From JAEYFP01 sp964566545 (lineage in GTDB: Bacteria; Bacillota; Clostridia; Lachnospirales; Lachnospiraceae): DNA of 36,271 nucleotides. The position numbers and the translations under genes were made by a program. The stretch spans positions 1-36,271 of the forward strand of contig CAZMIX010000022.1 of assembly GCA_964566545.1 (NCBI GenBank), written 5' to 3'. Every line of letters starts with the position of its first letter. Positions within the stretch are counted from its first letter, which is position 1. The notes below the pieces were generated by a model. The model did not search any database. It worked only from the letters and a program-made list of their open reading frames with translations, and was not told where the DNA came from. Below, in pieces: positions 9,326-17,763 of the stretch.

Positions 9326-9881
9326 AAATCGCCTCTCTTCCCTGCTTTGTGGAAGCAGAAAATGGAATAATAATGCTTTCCTTTTTCATACCAAGCGTAC
9401 TTCTGATCAGTTTTACGTTTTTATCAATCTGACTTCTGTTTATTTTATCCAACTTAGTCGCAATGATGATCGGCTGGAACCCGCTGCCTAAAATCCATTC
9501 ATACATGCTTCTGTCATTTGCGGAGGGCTCACGCCGGATGTCAATCAGCAAAAACACCGCCTTGAGCTGCTCCGACGTGTGCAGGTAGTTTTCGATCATT
9601 TTCCCCCAACGCTCTTTTTCCTCTTTTGCCACCTTTGCGTAGCCGTAACCCGGCAGATCCACGAAGTAAAGCTCGCCATTGATATTATAAAAATTGATCG
9701 TCTGCGTCTTTCCGGGCTGCGACGATGTTCTCGCTAACGACTTGCGATTCATCAACGCGTTGATTAATGAGGACTTCCCAACGTTGCTCTTTCCGGAAAA
9801 CGCAACTTCCGGCAGCATATTCTTCGGCAACACACTTGTTATACCGCATACTGTTTCTAAATTTACATTTTTAATTTTCAT
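9288..9881 (-). CDS. ysxC: Ribosome biogenesis GTPase YsxC/EngB (YihA)
   Basis: Small essential GTPase acting in large ribosomal subunit assembly, 197 residues, the usual size. G motifs are visible: P-loop GKSNVGKS (30-37), switch region with TQTINFY, G3 DLPGYGYA, and G4 TKLDK. The ATG overlaps the lon stop by 4 bases (ATGA), as is common where lon and ysxC are neighbours in Firmicutes. The function is well supported by motif content and context. Confidence 0.96.
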   Translation of the reverse strand: MKIKNVNLETVCGITSVLPKNMLPEVAFSGKSNVGKSSLINALMNRKSLARTSSQPGKTQTINFYNINGELYFVDLPGYGYAKVAKEEKERWGKMIENYLHTSEQLKAVFLLIDIRREPSANDRSMYEWILGSGFQPIIIATKLDKINRSQIDKNVKLIRSTLGMKKESIIIPFSASTKQGREAIYETIGQILENCD

Positions 9882-12259
9882 AGCGCTTCCTTTAAAACTT
9901 CTTCCATCGTATCAACATAGACAATTGTCAAACCTTTTTTAATTTCTTCCGATATTTCCGCAATATCCCGCTCATTTTTGTACGGCACAAGCACTTTTTT
10001 TATGCCGGCGTTCTTTGCCGCCAATATTTTTTCCTTAAGTCCTCCGATCGGAAGCACACGACCGCGCAGTGTAATCTCCCCGGTCATCGCCACCTCCGCA
10101 TGCACCGGCTTATTTGTAATCGCCGAGTACAACGCCGTCGCCATTGTGATACCTGCGCTCGGACCGTCCTTAGGTACGGAGCCCTGCGGGATATGAATAT
10201 GAAAGTCATTCTTCTTAAAAATATCAGCCGCGATCTTGTGTTCCTTGCTGACCGAACGGATATAGCTGATGCCGGCTTGCGCGGACTCCTTCATCACGTC
10301 TCCAAGCTGCCCTGTCAGCAAAAGCTCACCCTTGCCCGGCATGACGTTGACTTCAATTTGAATCGTATCACCTCCGACACTTGTCCATGCGATTCCCCGG
10401 ACAATACCAACCTCATCCGTTTCGTTCACCATCTCATATTGATAACGCTCTTTACCAAGGAACCTCTCCAAATTTTTAGGAGTCACTTTGATACTTGTCT
10501 TATGCTCCTGCCAAATCTTCCTCGCCGTTTTTCTACAGATTTCCCCTATTTTCCGTTCGAGATTGCGTACGCCTGATTCCCTTGTATAACCCCGTACGAT
10601 CCTTTCCAGTGCTTTATCCTGAATAATCAGCTGATCCGTCAAAATTCCATGTCTATCCATCTGTTTTCTGATCAGATGCTCTCTTGCAATATGCACCTTT
10701 TCATTTTCCGTATAGCTCGTAACCTCGATCAACTCCATCCTGTCAAGCAGAGGGCGGGGAATATCCGCTGTAGAATTCGCTGTCGCGATGAATAATACCT
10801 CTGATAAATCAATCGGCAATTCTATATAGTGATCGCGAAATTTGGAATTCTGCTCGCTATCCAGCACTTCCAACAGCGCCGAAGCAGTATCTCCTTTATA
10901 ATCCCGACTCATTTTATCAATTTCGTCCAGCAGCATCAATGGATTTTTTACACCCGCATTTCTCAGCCCGGTCGCAATGCTGCCTGGCATCGCACCGACA
11001 TAGGTTCTCCGATGTCCCCTGATTTCCGCTTCATCATGAACACCACCGAGGCTGATGCGGATATATTTTTTATCGAGCGCCCGCGCCACAGACTTCGCAA
11101 TTGATGTCTTTCCGGTTCCCGGAGGTCCGACAAGACAAATAATCGGACTGTCGCCTTTTCTTGTTAAATTTCTCACGGAAAGGAATTCCAGCATTCGTTC
11201 CTTGACCTTTTCCAGACCGTAGTGGTCAGCGTTTAAAATCCGTTCTGCATTATCAATGTCCTTATTGTCCTTCGACACCTTATCCCATGGCATTTCGAGC
11301 AAAGTCTCAATATATCCTCTTGATACGGCACTTTCCGACGAGCTGGAGACAATTTGTCTGAATCGGTCAATCTCTTTTTCGATCTTTTCCTTCACTTCGT
11401 TTGAAGCCTTCAGTTTCTTTACCGCCTCAACAAAATGATCCGCATCCGATACTGAGGTATTTTCACCAAGCTCCTCCTTAATATAGCGCATTTGCTCGCG
11501 TAGCACGTATTCCTTCTGGTTTTTCTCGACTCGGCCTTTGACCTGCTCCTGTAAATTCTTCTTAATGCCCAAGATTTCAATTTCACGAGACAAAATCCCG
11601 GTCAGTATGCCAAACCGCTCTCTGACCTCCACAGCCTCCAACAGGCGCTGCCTGTCAGGCTGATTCATCGGGAAATTAACTGCCACAAAGTCAAGCAGTT
11701 CCGACAGACTTTTTGACTCCTCAAACTGCTTTTCCAGCGTTTTACCAATCTTCGGATTATAAGCGAGATATTCCCCCAGCAGATCGCGCAGAATTCTGAC
11801 CATTGCGGTCAATTCTGCCGACGTTTCCATTCCTTCAGCGCCTGCTTCCTCATCTGCACCATCCTTCTCTGTGCCTTCCGTTTGCGCCTCCAAAACTTCC
11901 TCATTTTGCGGGTACTGCTTTACCGAGGCAAGCAAATAGGCTGTTTCCTTCTCATCAAGACCACACAGCTCGGCACGGAAAAGTCCCTCCACAAGTACCC
12001 TCACGACACTATTGGGCAGCTTCAGAACCTGTTTAACCTCCGCAATTGTTCCGATTGTATATAATTCGGATAGCACCGGATTTTTTGTCTCTGAATCACG
12101 CTGCGTCACAAGAAATACCTGCTGATCCTTCATCATCGCCTTTTCCACGGCGTGTACGGACGCTTCTCTATTCACGTCAAAATGAATAATCATTCCAGGC
12201 ATGACGGTCAATCCGCGCAGCGCCACCGCCGGTAATTTTTTCTTTGTTATTCTTGCCAT
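9878..12259 (-). CDS. lon: ATP-dependent protease Lon (LonA type)
   Basis: Cytoplasmic ATP-dependent serine protease that degrades misfolded and regulatory proteins; 793 residues from the ATG at 12259. Order: N-terminal substrate-binding domain with a Glu/Ala-rich insert near residues 130-155, coiled region, AAA+ module (Walker A GPPGTGKT, Walker B LMLLDEID), and a C-terminal protease domain. The catalytic Ser lies in PKDGPSAGITM (Ser701) and the Lys in GGLKEK (Lys744); the spacing equals that of E. coli Ser679/Lys722. An in-frame ATG 12 codons earlier exists, but GGAGA just before 12259 and the family N-terminus favour the shorter form. It follows clpX by 64 bases that contain a hairpin. Confidence 0.97.
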   Translation of the reverse strand: MARITKKKLPAVALRGLTVMPGMIIHFDVNREASVHAVEKAMMKDQQVFLVTQRDSETKNPVLSELYTIGTIAEVKQVLKLPNSVVRVLVEGLFRAELCGLDEKETAYLLASVKQYPQNEEVLEAQTEGTEKDGADEEAGAEGMETSAELTAMVRILRDLLGEYLAYNPKIGKTLEKQFEESKSLSELLDFVAVNFPMNQPDRQRLLEAVEVRERFGILTGILSREIEILGIKKNLQEQVKGRVEKNQKEYVLREQMRYIKEELGENTSVSDADHFVEAVKKLKASNEVKEKIEKEIDRFRQIVSSSSESAVSRGYIETLLEMPWDKVSKDNKDIDNAERILNADHYGLEKVKERMLEFLSVRNLTRKGDSPIICLVGPPGTGKTSIAKSVARALDKKYIRISLGGVHDEAEIRGHRRTYVGAMPGSIATGLRNAGVKNPLMLLDEIDKMSRDYKGDTASALLEVLDSEQNSKFRDHYIELPIDLSEVLFIATANSTADIPRPLLDRMELIEVTSYTENEKVHIAREHLIRKQMDRHGILTDQLIIQDKALERIVRGYTRESGVRNLERKIGEICRKTARKIWQEHKTSIKVTPKNLERFLGKERYQYEMVNETDEVGIVRGIAWTSVGGDTIQIEVNVMPGKGELLLTGQLGDVMKESAQAGISYIRSVSKEHKIAADIFKKNDFHIHIPQGSVPKDGPSAGITMATALYSAITNKPVHAEVAMTGEITLRGRVLPIGGLKEKILAAKNAGIKKVLVPYKNERDIAEISEEIKKGLTIVYVDTMEEVLKEAL

Positions 12260-12288
12260 GCTTTCTCCATATTCTCTGTAATTACATA

Positions 12289-12308
12289 ACGCCACCTTAC
12301 GGCGGCGT
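12289..12308 (-). promoter_or_regulatory. Stem-loop with GUAA tetraloop between clpX and lon
   Basis: On the minus strand ACGCCGCC-GTAA-GGTGGCGT forms an 8-bp stem with one G-U pair and a GNRA-class loop. No T-run follows, so it does not look like a terminator. An mRNA processing or stabilising element, or a weak attenuator between clpX and lon, is possible. Confidence 0.5.
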
Positions 12309-12323
12309 ATGATCGTAATAAAT

Positions 12324-13589
12324 TTATTCCGCCCTTCTCAAAGGCGCTTCCTGATGCACCAGAAGCGGAGCACTGATACCATCTACGGCTTCCTTTGTAA
12401 TAACACACCGTTCAATCGTATCATCCGACGGGATCCGAAACATCAGATCCGTCATCATTTTCTCCATAATAGAACGCAAACCTCTTGCGCCTGTCTTTTT
12501 TGTGTAGGCCTTTTTTGCAATTTCCAGGATCGCGTCCTTCTCGAAATCAAGGCGTACCCCATCCAGCTCAAACAGCTTTTTATACTGCTTCGTGATCGCG
12601 TTCCTCGGTTCTGTCAAAATCTTTACAAGCGCCTCCTCGTCCAGCGCTTCCAAAGAAACATTAATCGGCACACGACCGACAAACTCTGGTATAAGACCAA
12701 ACTTCACCAAATCCTCAGGCTGTACCTGTGATAATAAAACACCGATCTCACTTTCCTTTTTATCCTTGATTTCGGCATTGAAGCCAATCGACTTTTTATC
12801 CAGCCTTGCTTCCACGATCTTATCAAGACCCTCGAAGGCGCCTCCGCAAATAAATAAAATATTCGTCGTATCAATTTGCAAAAGCTCCTGATGCGGGTGC
12901 TTTCTGCCCCCCTGCGGAGGAACCGAAGCAACCGTCCCTTCTATGATCTTTAAAAGCGCCTGCTGCACGCCTTCCCCGGAAACATCTCTGGTGATCGAAA
13001 CATTTTCAGATTTTCTTGTGATTTTATCAATCTCATCAATATAGATGATACCATACTGTGCACGCTCAATATCATAATCTGCGGCCTGTATAACTTTTAA
13101 CAGTATGTTTTCCACATCCTCACCAACATAGCCCGCCTCAGTCAACGCAGTCGCATCCGCAATCGCAAACGGCACATTGATCACCTTTGCCAGCGTCTGC
13201 GCCAAAAGTGTCTTGCCGCAGCCGGTTGGCCCTAACATGATAATATTGCTCTTCTGCAGTTCAACATCCGAGGTCTTGGCCGATGTAACACGTTTATAGT
13301 GGTTATAGACCGCTACCGACAAAACCTTTTTGGCTTCCTCCTGCCCGATCACATTTTCATCAAGATAATCCTTGATTTCCTGCGGCTTTAACAGATTGAT
13401 GTCCGGTTCCTTTTCTTTCTTTTTGGGTTCCTCCTGATCAAATTCCTCTTCAATGATGTCCATGCAAATTTCTACACATTCATCACAAATAAATGCGCCG
13501 TCCGGCCCCGCAATCAACTTGCGAACCTGCTCCTGCGACTTATTACAGAAGGAACATCTAATTCTCTCGTCATTCATTTTTCCTGACAT
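12324..13589 (-). CDS. clpX: ATP-dependent Clp protease ATP-binding subunit ClpX
   Basis: Hexameric AAA+ unfoldase that feeds substrates to ClpP; 421 residues, the normal length. The N-terminal zinc finger uses Cys12, Cys15, Cys35 and Cys38. The AAA+ core has Walker A GPTGCGKT, the pore loop GYVGEDVENIL, Walker B IIYIDEIDK, and the ClpP-docking IGF tripeptide in KKSIGFNAE. The C-terminus is the standard small domain with KTGARGLRSIME. It follows clpP by 16 bases, so the protease and unfoldase are co-expressed. Confidence 0.97.
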   Translation of the reverse strand: MSGKMNDERIRCSFCNKSQEQVRKLIAGPDGAFICDECVEICMDIIEEEFDQEEPKKKEKEPDINLLKPQEIKDYLDENVIGQEEAKKVLSVAVYNHYKRVTSAKTSDVELQKSNIIMLGPTGCGKTLLAQTLAKVINVPFAIADATALTEAGYVGEDVENILLKVIQAADYDIERAQYGIIYIDEIDKITRKSENVSITRDVSGEGVQQALLKIIEGTVASVPPQGGRKHPHQELLQIDTTNILFICGGAFEGLDKIVEARLDKKSIGFNAEIKDKKESEIGVLLSQVQPEDLVKFGLIPEFVGRVPINVSLEALDEEALVKILTEPRNAITKQYKKLFELDGVRLDFEKDAILEIAKKAYTKKTGARGLRSIMEKMMTDLMFRIPSDDTIERCVITKEAVDGISAPLLVHQEAPLRRAE

Positions 13590-13605
13590 ATACTCTTCAT
13601 TTCCT

Positions 13606-14190
13606 TTACGCCCTTGTTGTTATGATCTTATCGATCAAACCGTATTCCAAAGCTTCCTCCGTCGTCTTCCAGTTGTCACGCTCTGTGTCCACTGCAATGA
13701 CATCAATCGGTCTTCCTGTGTTTTCCGCTAAAATACGATTTAATGTCTGTTTCGTTCTGAGAATCTGCTTTGCAGCAATCTCAATTTCTGTAGCCTGCCC
13801 CTTCGCTCCGCCGAGGGGCTGATGAATCATGATTTCGGCATTCGGCAGCGCAAAACGCTTACCCTTCGTTCCGCCCGCAAGCAAAAACGCGCCCATGCTT
13901 GCCGCCATACCCATGCAATAGGTAGCAACATCACATTTCACATAATGCATCGTATCATAAATTGCAAAACCGTCCGTCACGGAACCACCCGGGCTGTTGA
14001 TATAAAAATGGATATCCTTATCCGGATCTTCCGCCTCCAAAAACATCATCTGTGCGACAATCAAGCTGGCCGTTGTTGCATTCACGTCTTCTCCAAGGAA
14101 AATGATCCGTTCCTTTAACAGTCTTGAAAAAATATCATAAGACCGTTCCCCTCTGCTTGTCTGCTCAATGACATATGGCACTAAACTCAT
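13606..14190 (-). CDS. clpP: ATP-dependent Clp protease proteolytic subunit ClpP
   Basis: Serine protease that forms the tetradecameric chamber used with ClpX; 194 residues. The full catalytic triad is present: Ser98 in GMAASMGAFLL, His123 in IMIHQPLGG, and Asp172 in ERDNW. The short N-terminal stretch before PYVIEQTSRGERSYDI matches active ClpP. AGGAGG lies upstream of the ATG, and tig is 44 bases upstream. Confidence 0.98.
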   Translation of the reverse strand: MSLVPYVIEQTSRGERSYDIFSRLLKERIIFLGEDVNATTASLIVAQMMFLEAEDPDKDIHFYINSPGGSVTDGFAIYDTMHYVKCDVATYCMGMAASMGAFLLAGGTKGKRFALPNAEIMIHQPLGGAKGQATEIEIAAKQILRTKQTLNRILAENTGRPIDVIAVDTERDNWKTTEEALEYGLIDKIITTRA

Positions 14191-14234
14191 TTCTACTCCT
14201 CCTTGCTTATATCACGTCTTTCTATAAAATCTGC

Positions 14235-15524
14235 TTACTTCTCCTTCGCTTCCGCGACGATAAGCTCTACTGCCTTCTGGATCGCGATATCCTCTGAAAT
14301 CTGCTCCTTCTCATAATCACCGATAATCTCCTTGAGTTTATCGGCTTCCATTTGATAAGTTGCGGCCATCTTTGCGACCTCTGCATCAAATTCCTCTTCG
14401 GTCACCTGAATGCTTTCTGCCTTTACGACCGCTTCTAATACGAGTCTGCTCTGAATTCTCTTCAGTGCGCCCGGTCTCATCTGGTCTAAGAACTTATCCA
14501 TATCCATTCCCGTGAACTGAAAATACTGCTCCAGGGACAGACCCTGCTGCTGCAGTCTGCCGGCATAGTCCTGAGCCATCTGCTTCGTCTGCGTATCTAC
14601 CATCGCGTCCGGAATATCCATTTTGCAATCGCTGATGATCGCTTCAACTAAGGCATCTTCCTTCTTACCCTTCGCTTCGGAAGTCTTTTTCTCTGAAAGC
14701 TTTGCCTTTACATCCGCTTTATATTCATCGAGCGTATCAAACTCGGAAACCTCGCTCGCAAATTCATCATCCAGCGCAGGAAGCTCCTTTTCCTTGATTT
14801 CCTTTACCGTCACTTTAAATACCGCAGCCTTGCCCGCAAGCTCTTTTGCCTGATAATCCTCAGGGAAGGTCACCTTTACTTCGATTTCCTCGTTCAGCTT
14901 CGCGCCGATCATCTGCTCCTCAAAGCCCGGAATAAATGCGCCCGAGCCGATCGTCAACGGATGATTTTCGCCTTTGCCGCCTTCAAACGCAACCTCATCC
15001 ACAAATCCCTCAAAATCAATGATCGTCATATCCTTCTCTTGAACAGCCCTATCCTCAATGTTGACCGTCCTCGCGTTGTTTTCTCTTTCCCTGTCGATTT
15101 CTTTTATGATCTCTTCCTCGGTCACTTCAATATCGAACTTCTCAACCTTGACTCCCTTATATTTGCCAAGCTCAATTTCCGGCTTTAAGGCTACCTCTGC
15201 CGTGAAAATGAACGGCTTGCCCTTCTCAACCTGAACCACATCGATTTTGGGCTGGGAAACAACCTCCAGCTCCTTATTTTCTTCCAGCGCCTTTTCGTAA
15301 GCCTCCGGAATTAGGGCGTTTGCCGCATCCTCATAGAAAATGCTTGTGCCATACATCTTTTCAAGCATCGCGCGCGGAGTTTTACCCTTTCTGAATCCCG
15401 GAACGCTCATTTTGCCTTTATTCTTATTATAAGCAGCTTCAATCGCTTTCTCGAAATCCTCGGCCGATGCTTCGATTGTAAGCTTCGCCATATTTTTTTC
15501 TAACTTTTCAACCTGTAAACTCAT
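14235..15524 (-). CDS. tig: Trigger factor (ribosome-associated peptidyl-prolyl isomerase)
   Basis: Chaperone that binds nascent chains at the ribosomal exit tunnel; 429 residues. The N-terminal ribosome-docking signature GFRKGKTP is at residues 43-50. A central FKBP-type isomerase domain follows (DFEGFVDEVAFEGG ... GFEEQMIGAKLNEE), then the helical C-terminal chaperone domain. AAGGAGGA precedes the ATG. It is the first gene of the tig-clpP-clpX-lon-ysxC run, and an extended -10 promoter is visible about 70 bases upstream. Confidence 0.97.
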   Translation of the reverse strand: MSLQVEKLEKNMAKLTIEASAEDFEKAIEAAYNKNKGKMSVPGFRKGKTPRAMLEKMYGTSIFYEDAANALIPEAYEKALEENKELEVVSQPKIDVVQVEKGKPFIFTAEVALKPEIELGKYKGVKVEKFDIEVTEEEIIKEIDRERENNARTVNIEDRAVQEKDMTIIDFEGFVDEVAFEGGKGENHPLTIGSGAFIPGFEEQMIGAKLNEEIEVKVTFPEDYQAKELAGKAAVFKVTVKEIKEKELPALDDEFASEVSEFDTLDEYKADVKAKLSEKKTSEAKGKKEDALVEAIISDCKMDIPDAMVDTQTKQMAQDYAGRLQQQGLSLEQYFQFTGMDMDKFLDQMRPGALKRIQSRLVLEAVVKAESIQVTEEEFDAEVAKMAATYQMEADKLKEIIGDYEKEQISEDIAIQKAVELIVAEAKEK

Positions 15525-15591
15525 TTACTTTAGTTCCTCCTTAATTCTGCCTTTTACTCTTATTACCATTCTTAATTACAGTCATTATGAA

Positions 15592-15600
15592 ATTATAGCA
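15592..15600 (-). promoter_or_regulatory. Extended -10 promoter element upstream of tig
   Basis: On the minus strand TGC-TATAAT gives an extended -10 (TGnTATAAT). There is no well-placed consensus -35; the nearest TTGACT is 22 bases away, which is too far. Confidence 0.55.
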
Positions 15601-15696
15601 CACACCTATTGAAAATTCCAGTCAAAAGTATTAAATATGCGTAAAATATGAATAAAAATTGAAAGCGAAATTTAGAATCCAATCTAGAATTCATGG

Positions 15697-15725
15697 TTGT
15701 CTTATTTATCTAGCCGAGATATAAT
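15697..15725 (+). promoter_or_regulatory. Promoter of the ECF-type transporter gene
   Basis: TTGTCT (15697-15702), a 17-base spacer and TATAAT (15720-15725). The leader of about 60 bases contains a small hairpin, TCAGGC ... GCCTGA (15738-15760), without a T-run. I recognise no riboswitch class in it. Confidence 0.75.
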
Positions 15726-15791
15726 AGATAATAGTAATCAGGCATTATTAAAACGCCTGAAATAGGATTCATTACAGGGAGGATACGTTAG

Positions 15792-16364
15792 ATGAAAAAC
15801 TTTACATCCAGGCAAATCGCGCAGACGGCGCTGCTTTTGGCGCTCTGTATCATCAGTCAGTATTTTAAAAACCTATCCGTTTATATTACGGGTCCGATCG
15901 TTAATGCCATTTTAATCATTGCAACGCTTTCGGTCGGTCTGGCTTCGGGCATCATTATTTCTATTATTGCTCCGATTACCGCTTTTTTCTTTACCGGTTC
16001 GCCAATCATGGCGGCAATTCCCGCAATGTTCCCGGTTATTATGGCCGGCAATTGCATCCTTGTGCTTTTTACTTATTATTTTGAAAAGAAGCTTCCATTT
16101 CAATTTCATTTGGAGGCAGGACTCGTGCTCGGTTCCATCGTAAAAGCTATTTTTCTCGGTATTACCGTCGTCTGGATCATACTGCCAAACTTTGGTGACC
16201 GGATTGCCGCAAAGCTGCCGAAACCGGAAGCTCTCCCTAATGTCCTTGCTGCGGCAAAGATTACCTTTTCCGTCACGCAGCTGATCACGGCGCTGATCGG
16301 CAGCCTGCTTGCATGGCTGATCTGGCTGCGTCTGAAGGCTGTTGTAAATAAAGAAACTATCTAA
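15792..16364 (+). CDS. ECF transporter S component-like membrane protein
   Basis: Small integral membrane protein of 190 residues with about six hydrophobic segments. The N-terminal pattern (RQIAQTALLLALCIISQ) and size fit substrate-binding S components of energy-coupling factor vitamin or metabolite importers, which share an ATPase module encoded elsewhere. The substrate is not recognisable. The start is fixed by GGGAGGA 9 bases before the ATG and by the promoter at 15697. The gene stands alone. Its TAA stop coincides with the 3' edge of a group II intron relic on the opposite strand, so the last codons may have been affected by that insertion. Confidence 0.75.
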   Translation: MKNFTSRQIAQTALLLALCIISQYFKNLSVYITGPIVNAILIIATLSVGLASGIIISIIAPITAFFFTGSPIMAAIPAMFPVIMAGNCILVLFTYYFEKKLPFQFHLEAGLVLGSIVKAIFLGITVVWIILPNFGDRIAAKLPKPEALPNVLAAAKITFSVTQLITALIGSLLAWLIWLRLKAVVNKETI

Positions 16365-16653
16365 TCGAGTAGGAGGGAAATTTAAATAAATTTCCTGACC
16401 TCTCACACCGCCGTATACGGCGGTTCAATCAACTTAACAAGTAACACACCTTTGGGTGTAGTAATTTAACATTGAGATTAGTCCGAATGAGGCTAGTCTC
16501 TTGTTGTTTATTGCAACATTGACAGCTCCTTTATTGCAGACGTAGGCAATTCTTGTCCCTGCATATGCTGTTTTCCATGCTGCATATTTATTAATTCCAA
16601 GTACTTTAAACCGTTTGGACTTTCACCCATTAGAGCGCGCCCATGGTGCGCAA
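16364..16653 (-). mobile_element. Deletion relic of a group II intron
   Basis: Read on the minus strand, about 290 bases carry both ends of a group II intron with the middle missing. The 5' part (near 16653-16620) has GCGCACC ... GGGTGAAAGTCC, as in the start of domain I. The middle is the last 61 codons of the intron-encoded protein. The 3' part (16433-16364) has GAACCGCC, then TGTGAGAGG and a stem ending CCTACTCGA, typical of domains V-VI. Domain V has collapsed to the palindrome ACCGCCGTA-TACGGCGGT, lacking the distal stem, bulge and tetraloop, so splicing should be dead. It lies 11 bases past the terminator stem of the spore-protein gene, the kind of site group IIC introns favour. The boundaries are approximate. 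Identification is from memory of intron motifs. Confidence 0.65.
16434..16619 (-). pseudogene. C-terminal fragment of a group II intron reverse transcriptase/maturase
   Basis: A 61-codon open stretch without its own start ends at TAA (16434-16436). The translation has the family's C-terminal pattern: KVLGINKYAAWKTAY, then RIAYV, then NNKRLASFGLISMLNYY and ending RCVTC. This matches the maturase-domain end (LGI..xxAW..A.., NxRLxxxGxxSxLxYY) of intron-encoded proteins. All reverse transcriptase motifs are missing, so it is a non-functional remnant inside the intron relic. Confidence 0.65.
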
Positions 16654-16663
16654 ACACAAGAAC

Positions 16664-16698
16664 GAGGGTGTCCCAAAGCTTGTAATTGGGACACCCTC
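16664..16698 (-). terminator. Terminator hairpin of the spore-protein gene
   Basis: A perfect 13-bp stem, GAGGGTGTCCCAA / TTGGGACACCCTC, with a 9-base loop lies 33 bases after the stop of the small acid-soluble spore protein gene. The minus-strand tail (GTTCTTGTGTTTG) is T-rich but not a clean run, perhaps because the group II intron inserted just downstream. Confidence 0.75.
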
Positions 16699-16730
16699 TT
16701 CCTGTATTCCTGATCGGTTTTCGCCTTCTC

Positions 16731-16931
16731 TTACTTCATCTGAGATTCCTGCTTAGCAATCATCTGTCTAACCATTTCGCCACCGATAGATCCTGCTTCC
16801 TTAGAAGTCAAGTCGCCATTGTAGCCTTCCTTTAAATTAACACCCAACTCAGAAGCTACCTCTGTTTTAAACTTGTTCATTGCGGCCTTTGCCTCCGGAA
16901 CTTCGATTCTATTAGAGTTCTTACTTGCCAT
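16731..16931 (-). CDS. Small acid-soluble spore protein, alpha/beta type
   Basis: DNA-binding protein that saturates spore chromosomes and protects them; 66 residues. It has the family core EVPEAKAAMNKFKTEVASELGV, whose TEVASEL segment is the germination-protease cleavage region, and GYNGDLTSKEAGSIGGEMVRQMI. An in-frame start 14 codons earlier exists, but GGAGGTG directly before 16931 and the family N-terminus favour this one. Presence of the gene is direct evidence that the organism forms endospores. Expression from a forespore sigma factor is expected; I could not place that promoter with confidence. Confidence 0.95.
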   Translation of the reverse strand: MASKNSNRIEVPEAKAAMNKFKTEVASELGVNLKEGYNGDLTSKEAGSIGGEMVRQMIAKQESQMK

Positions 16932-16981
16932 TCTTTTCACCTCCAAAATAATCCCATATCGTGCTTTTCGCACTCTATTTT

Positions 16982-17017
16982 GATAGATAAGCGACTACTC
17001 TTCATCGCTTATCTATC
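16982..17017. repeat. Perfect 13-bp inverted repeat upstream of the spore-protein gene
   Basis: GATAGATAAGCGA and TCGCTTATCTATC are separated by 10 bases, about 50 bases upstream of the spore-protein start. No T-run follows on either strand, so it is more likely an operator or mRNA leader structure than a terminator. Confidence 0.5.
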
Positions 17018-17145
17018 ACATGTGTGATTAATAACCAATGTGTTTCATCACTTATCTTGGTATTATTATGTGATAAAAAGAATAAATTATTATGGAAATT
17101 TATGCTACCATTTTTATCTTTAGCAAATCAGCCATATTTTATTTT

Positions 17146-17700
17146 TTAGGACTGCTTATATACGATTTTATTTTTCATTGCGCCCGCTTCCGTTTCACTG
17201 ACAATTAATTTAATCAGTTCAAGACCAAACGAAATCGCCGTTCCCATGCCTCTTGAAGTCGTGATATTGCCGTCGGTTACAACTTCTTCCTTCAGAACCT
17301 TAGCACCCAGCAGCTTTTCTTCATAGCCCGGATAGCAGACCGCTTCCTTTTCTTTTAAAAACCCAAGTTCTCCGAGAATGGAGGGTGCCGCACAGATGGC
17401 CGCAATACGCCTGTTCGTCTCGTTGAATTCATTAAGCATGTCCATTAGCGCCTTACATTCAGCCAGATTTTTAGTCCCCGGCATACCGCCCGGCAGCACG
17501 AGCATGCCCGCCTGCCTCAAATTGATATTTTTTATTTTTGTATCTGCCTTTACACTGATTTTATGAGAGCCTGTCACCATGTCCGTATCCGCGATTGAAA
17601 CGGTCTCCACCTTGATCTGTGCCCGCCTTAACAAATCAACGACTGTCAGCGCTTCGACCTCCTCGAAACCCTCCGCCAAAAACACATAACAAATTTTCAT
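17146..17700 (-). CDS. DJ-1/PfpI family protein
   Basis: Member of the DJ-1/ThiJ/PfpI superfamily, 184 residues from the ATG at 17700. Visible family features are AEGFEEVEAL near the start with the conserved Glu, LVLPGGMPG, and the nucleophile elbow AAICAAPSILGE with Cys103. Relatives act as glyoxalase III, deglycase or chaperone-like stress proteins, and the specific activity is not decidable from sequence. An upstream in-frame start seven codons earlier is less likely, because AAGGGAGA lies 7 bases before 17700. It is monocistronic, with its own promoter. Confidence 0.92.
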   Translation of the reverse strand: MKICYVFLAEGFEEVEALTVVDLLRRAQIKVETVSIADTDMVTGSHKISVKADTKIKNINLRQAGMLVLPGGMPGTKNLAECKALMDMLNEFNETNRRIAAICAAPSILGELGFLKEKEAVCYPGYEEKLLGAKVLKEEVVTDGNITTSRGMGTAISFGLELIKLIVSETEAGAMKNKIVYKQS

Positions 17701-17763
17701 CACAAGTCTCCCTTCTCCCATATTATATTATTATATTTCAATTTCCATACTTTTGTTACCTCC

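Noticed and set aside
10100..10576. Plus-strand frame of 158 codons inside lon (and similar long frames inside pfp and glgP)
   Set aside because: Antisense shadows of well-supported genes with no initiation signals.
15726..15791. Possible riboswitch ahead of the ECF transporter gene
   Set aside because: Only one 6-bp hairpin and no recognisable aptamer core; the leader is too short.
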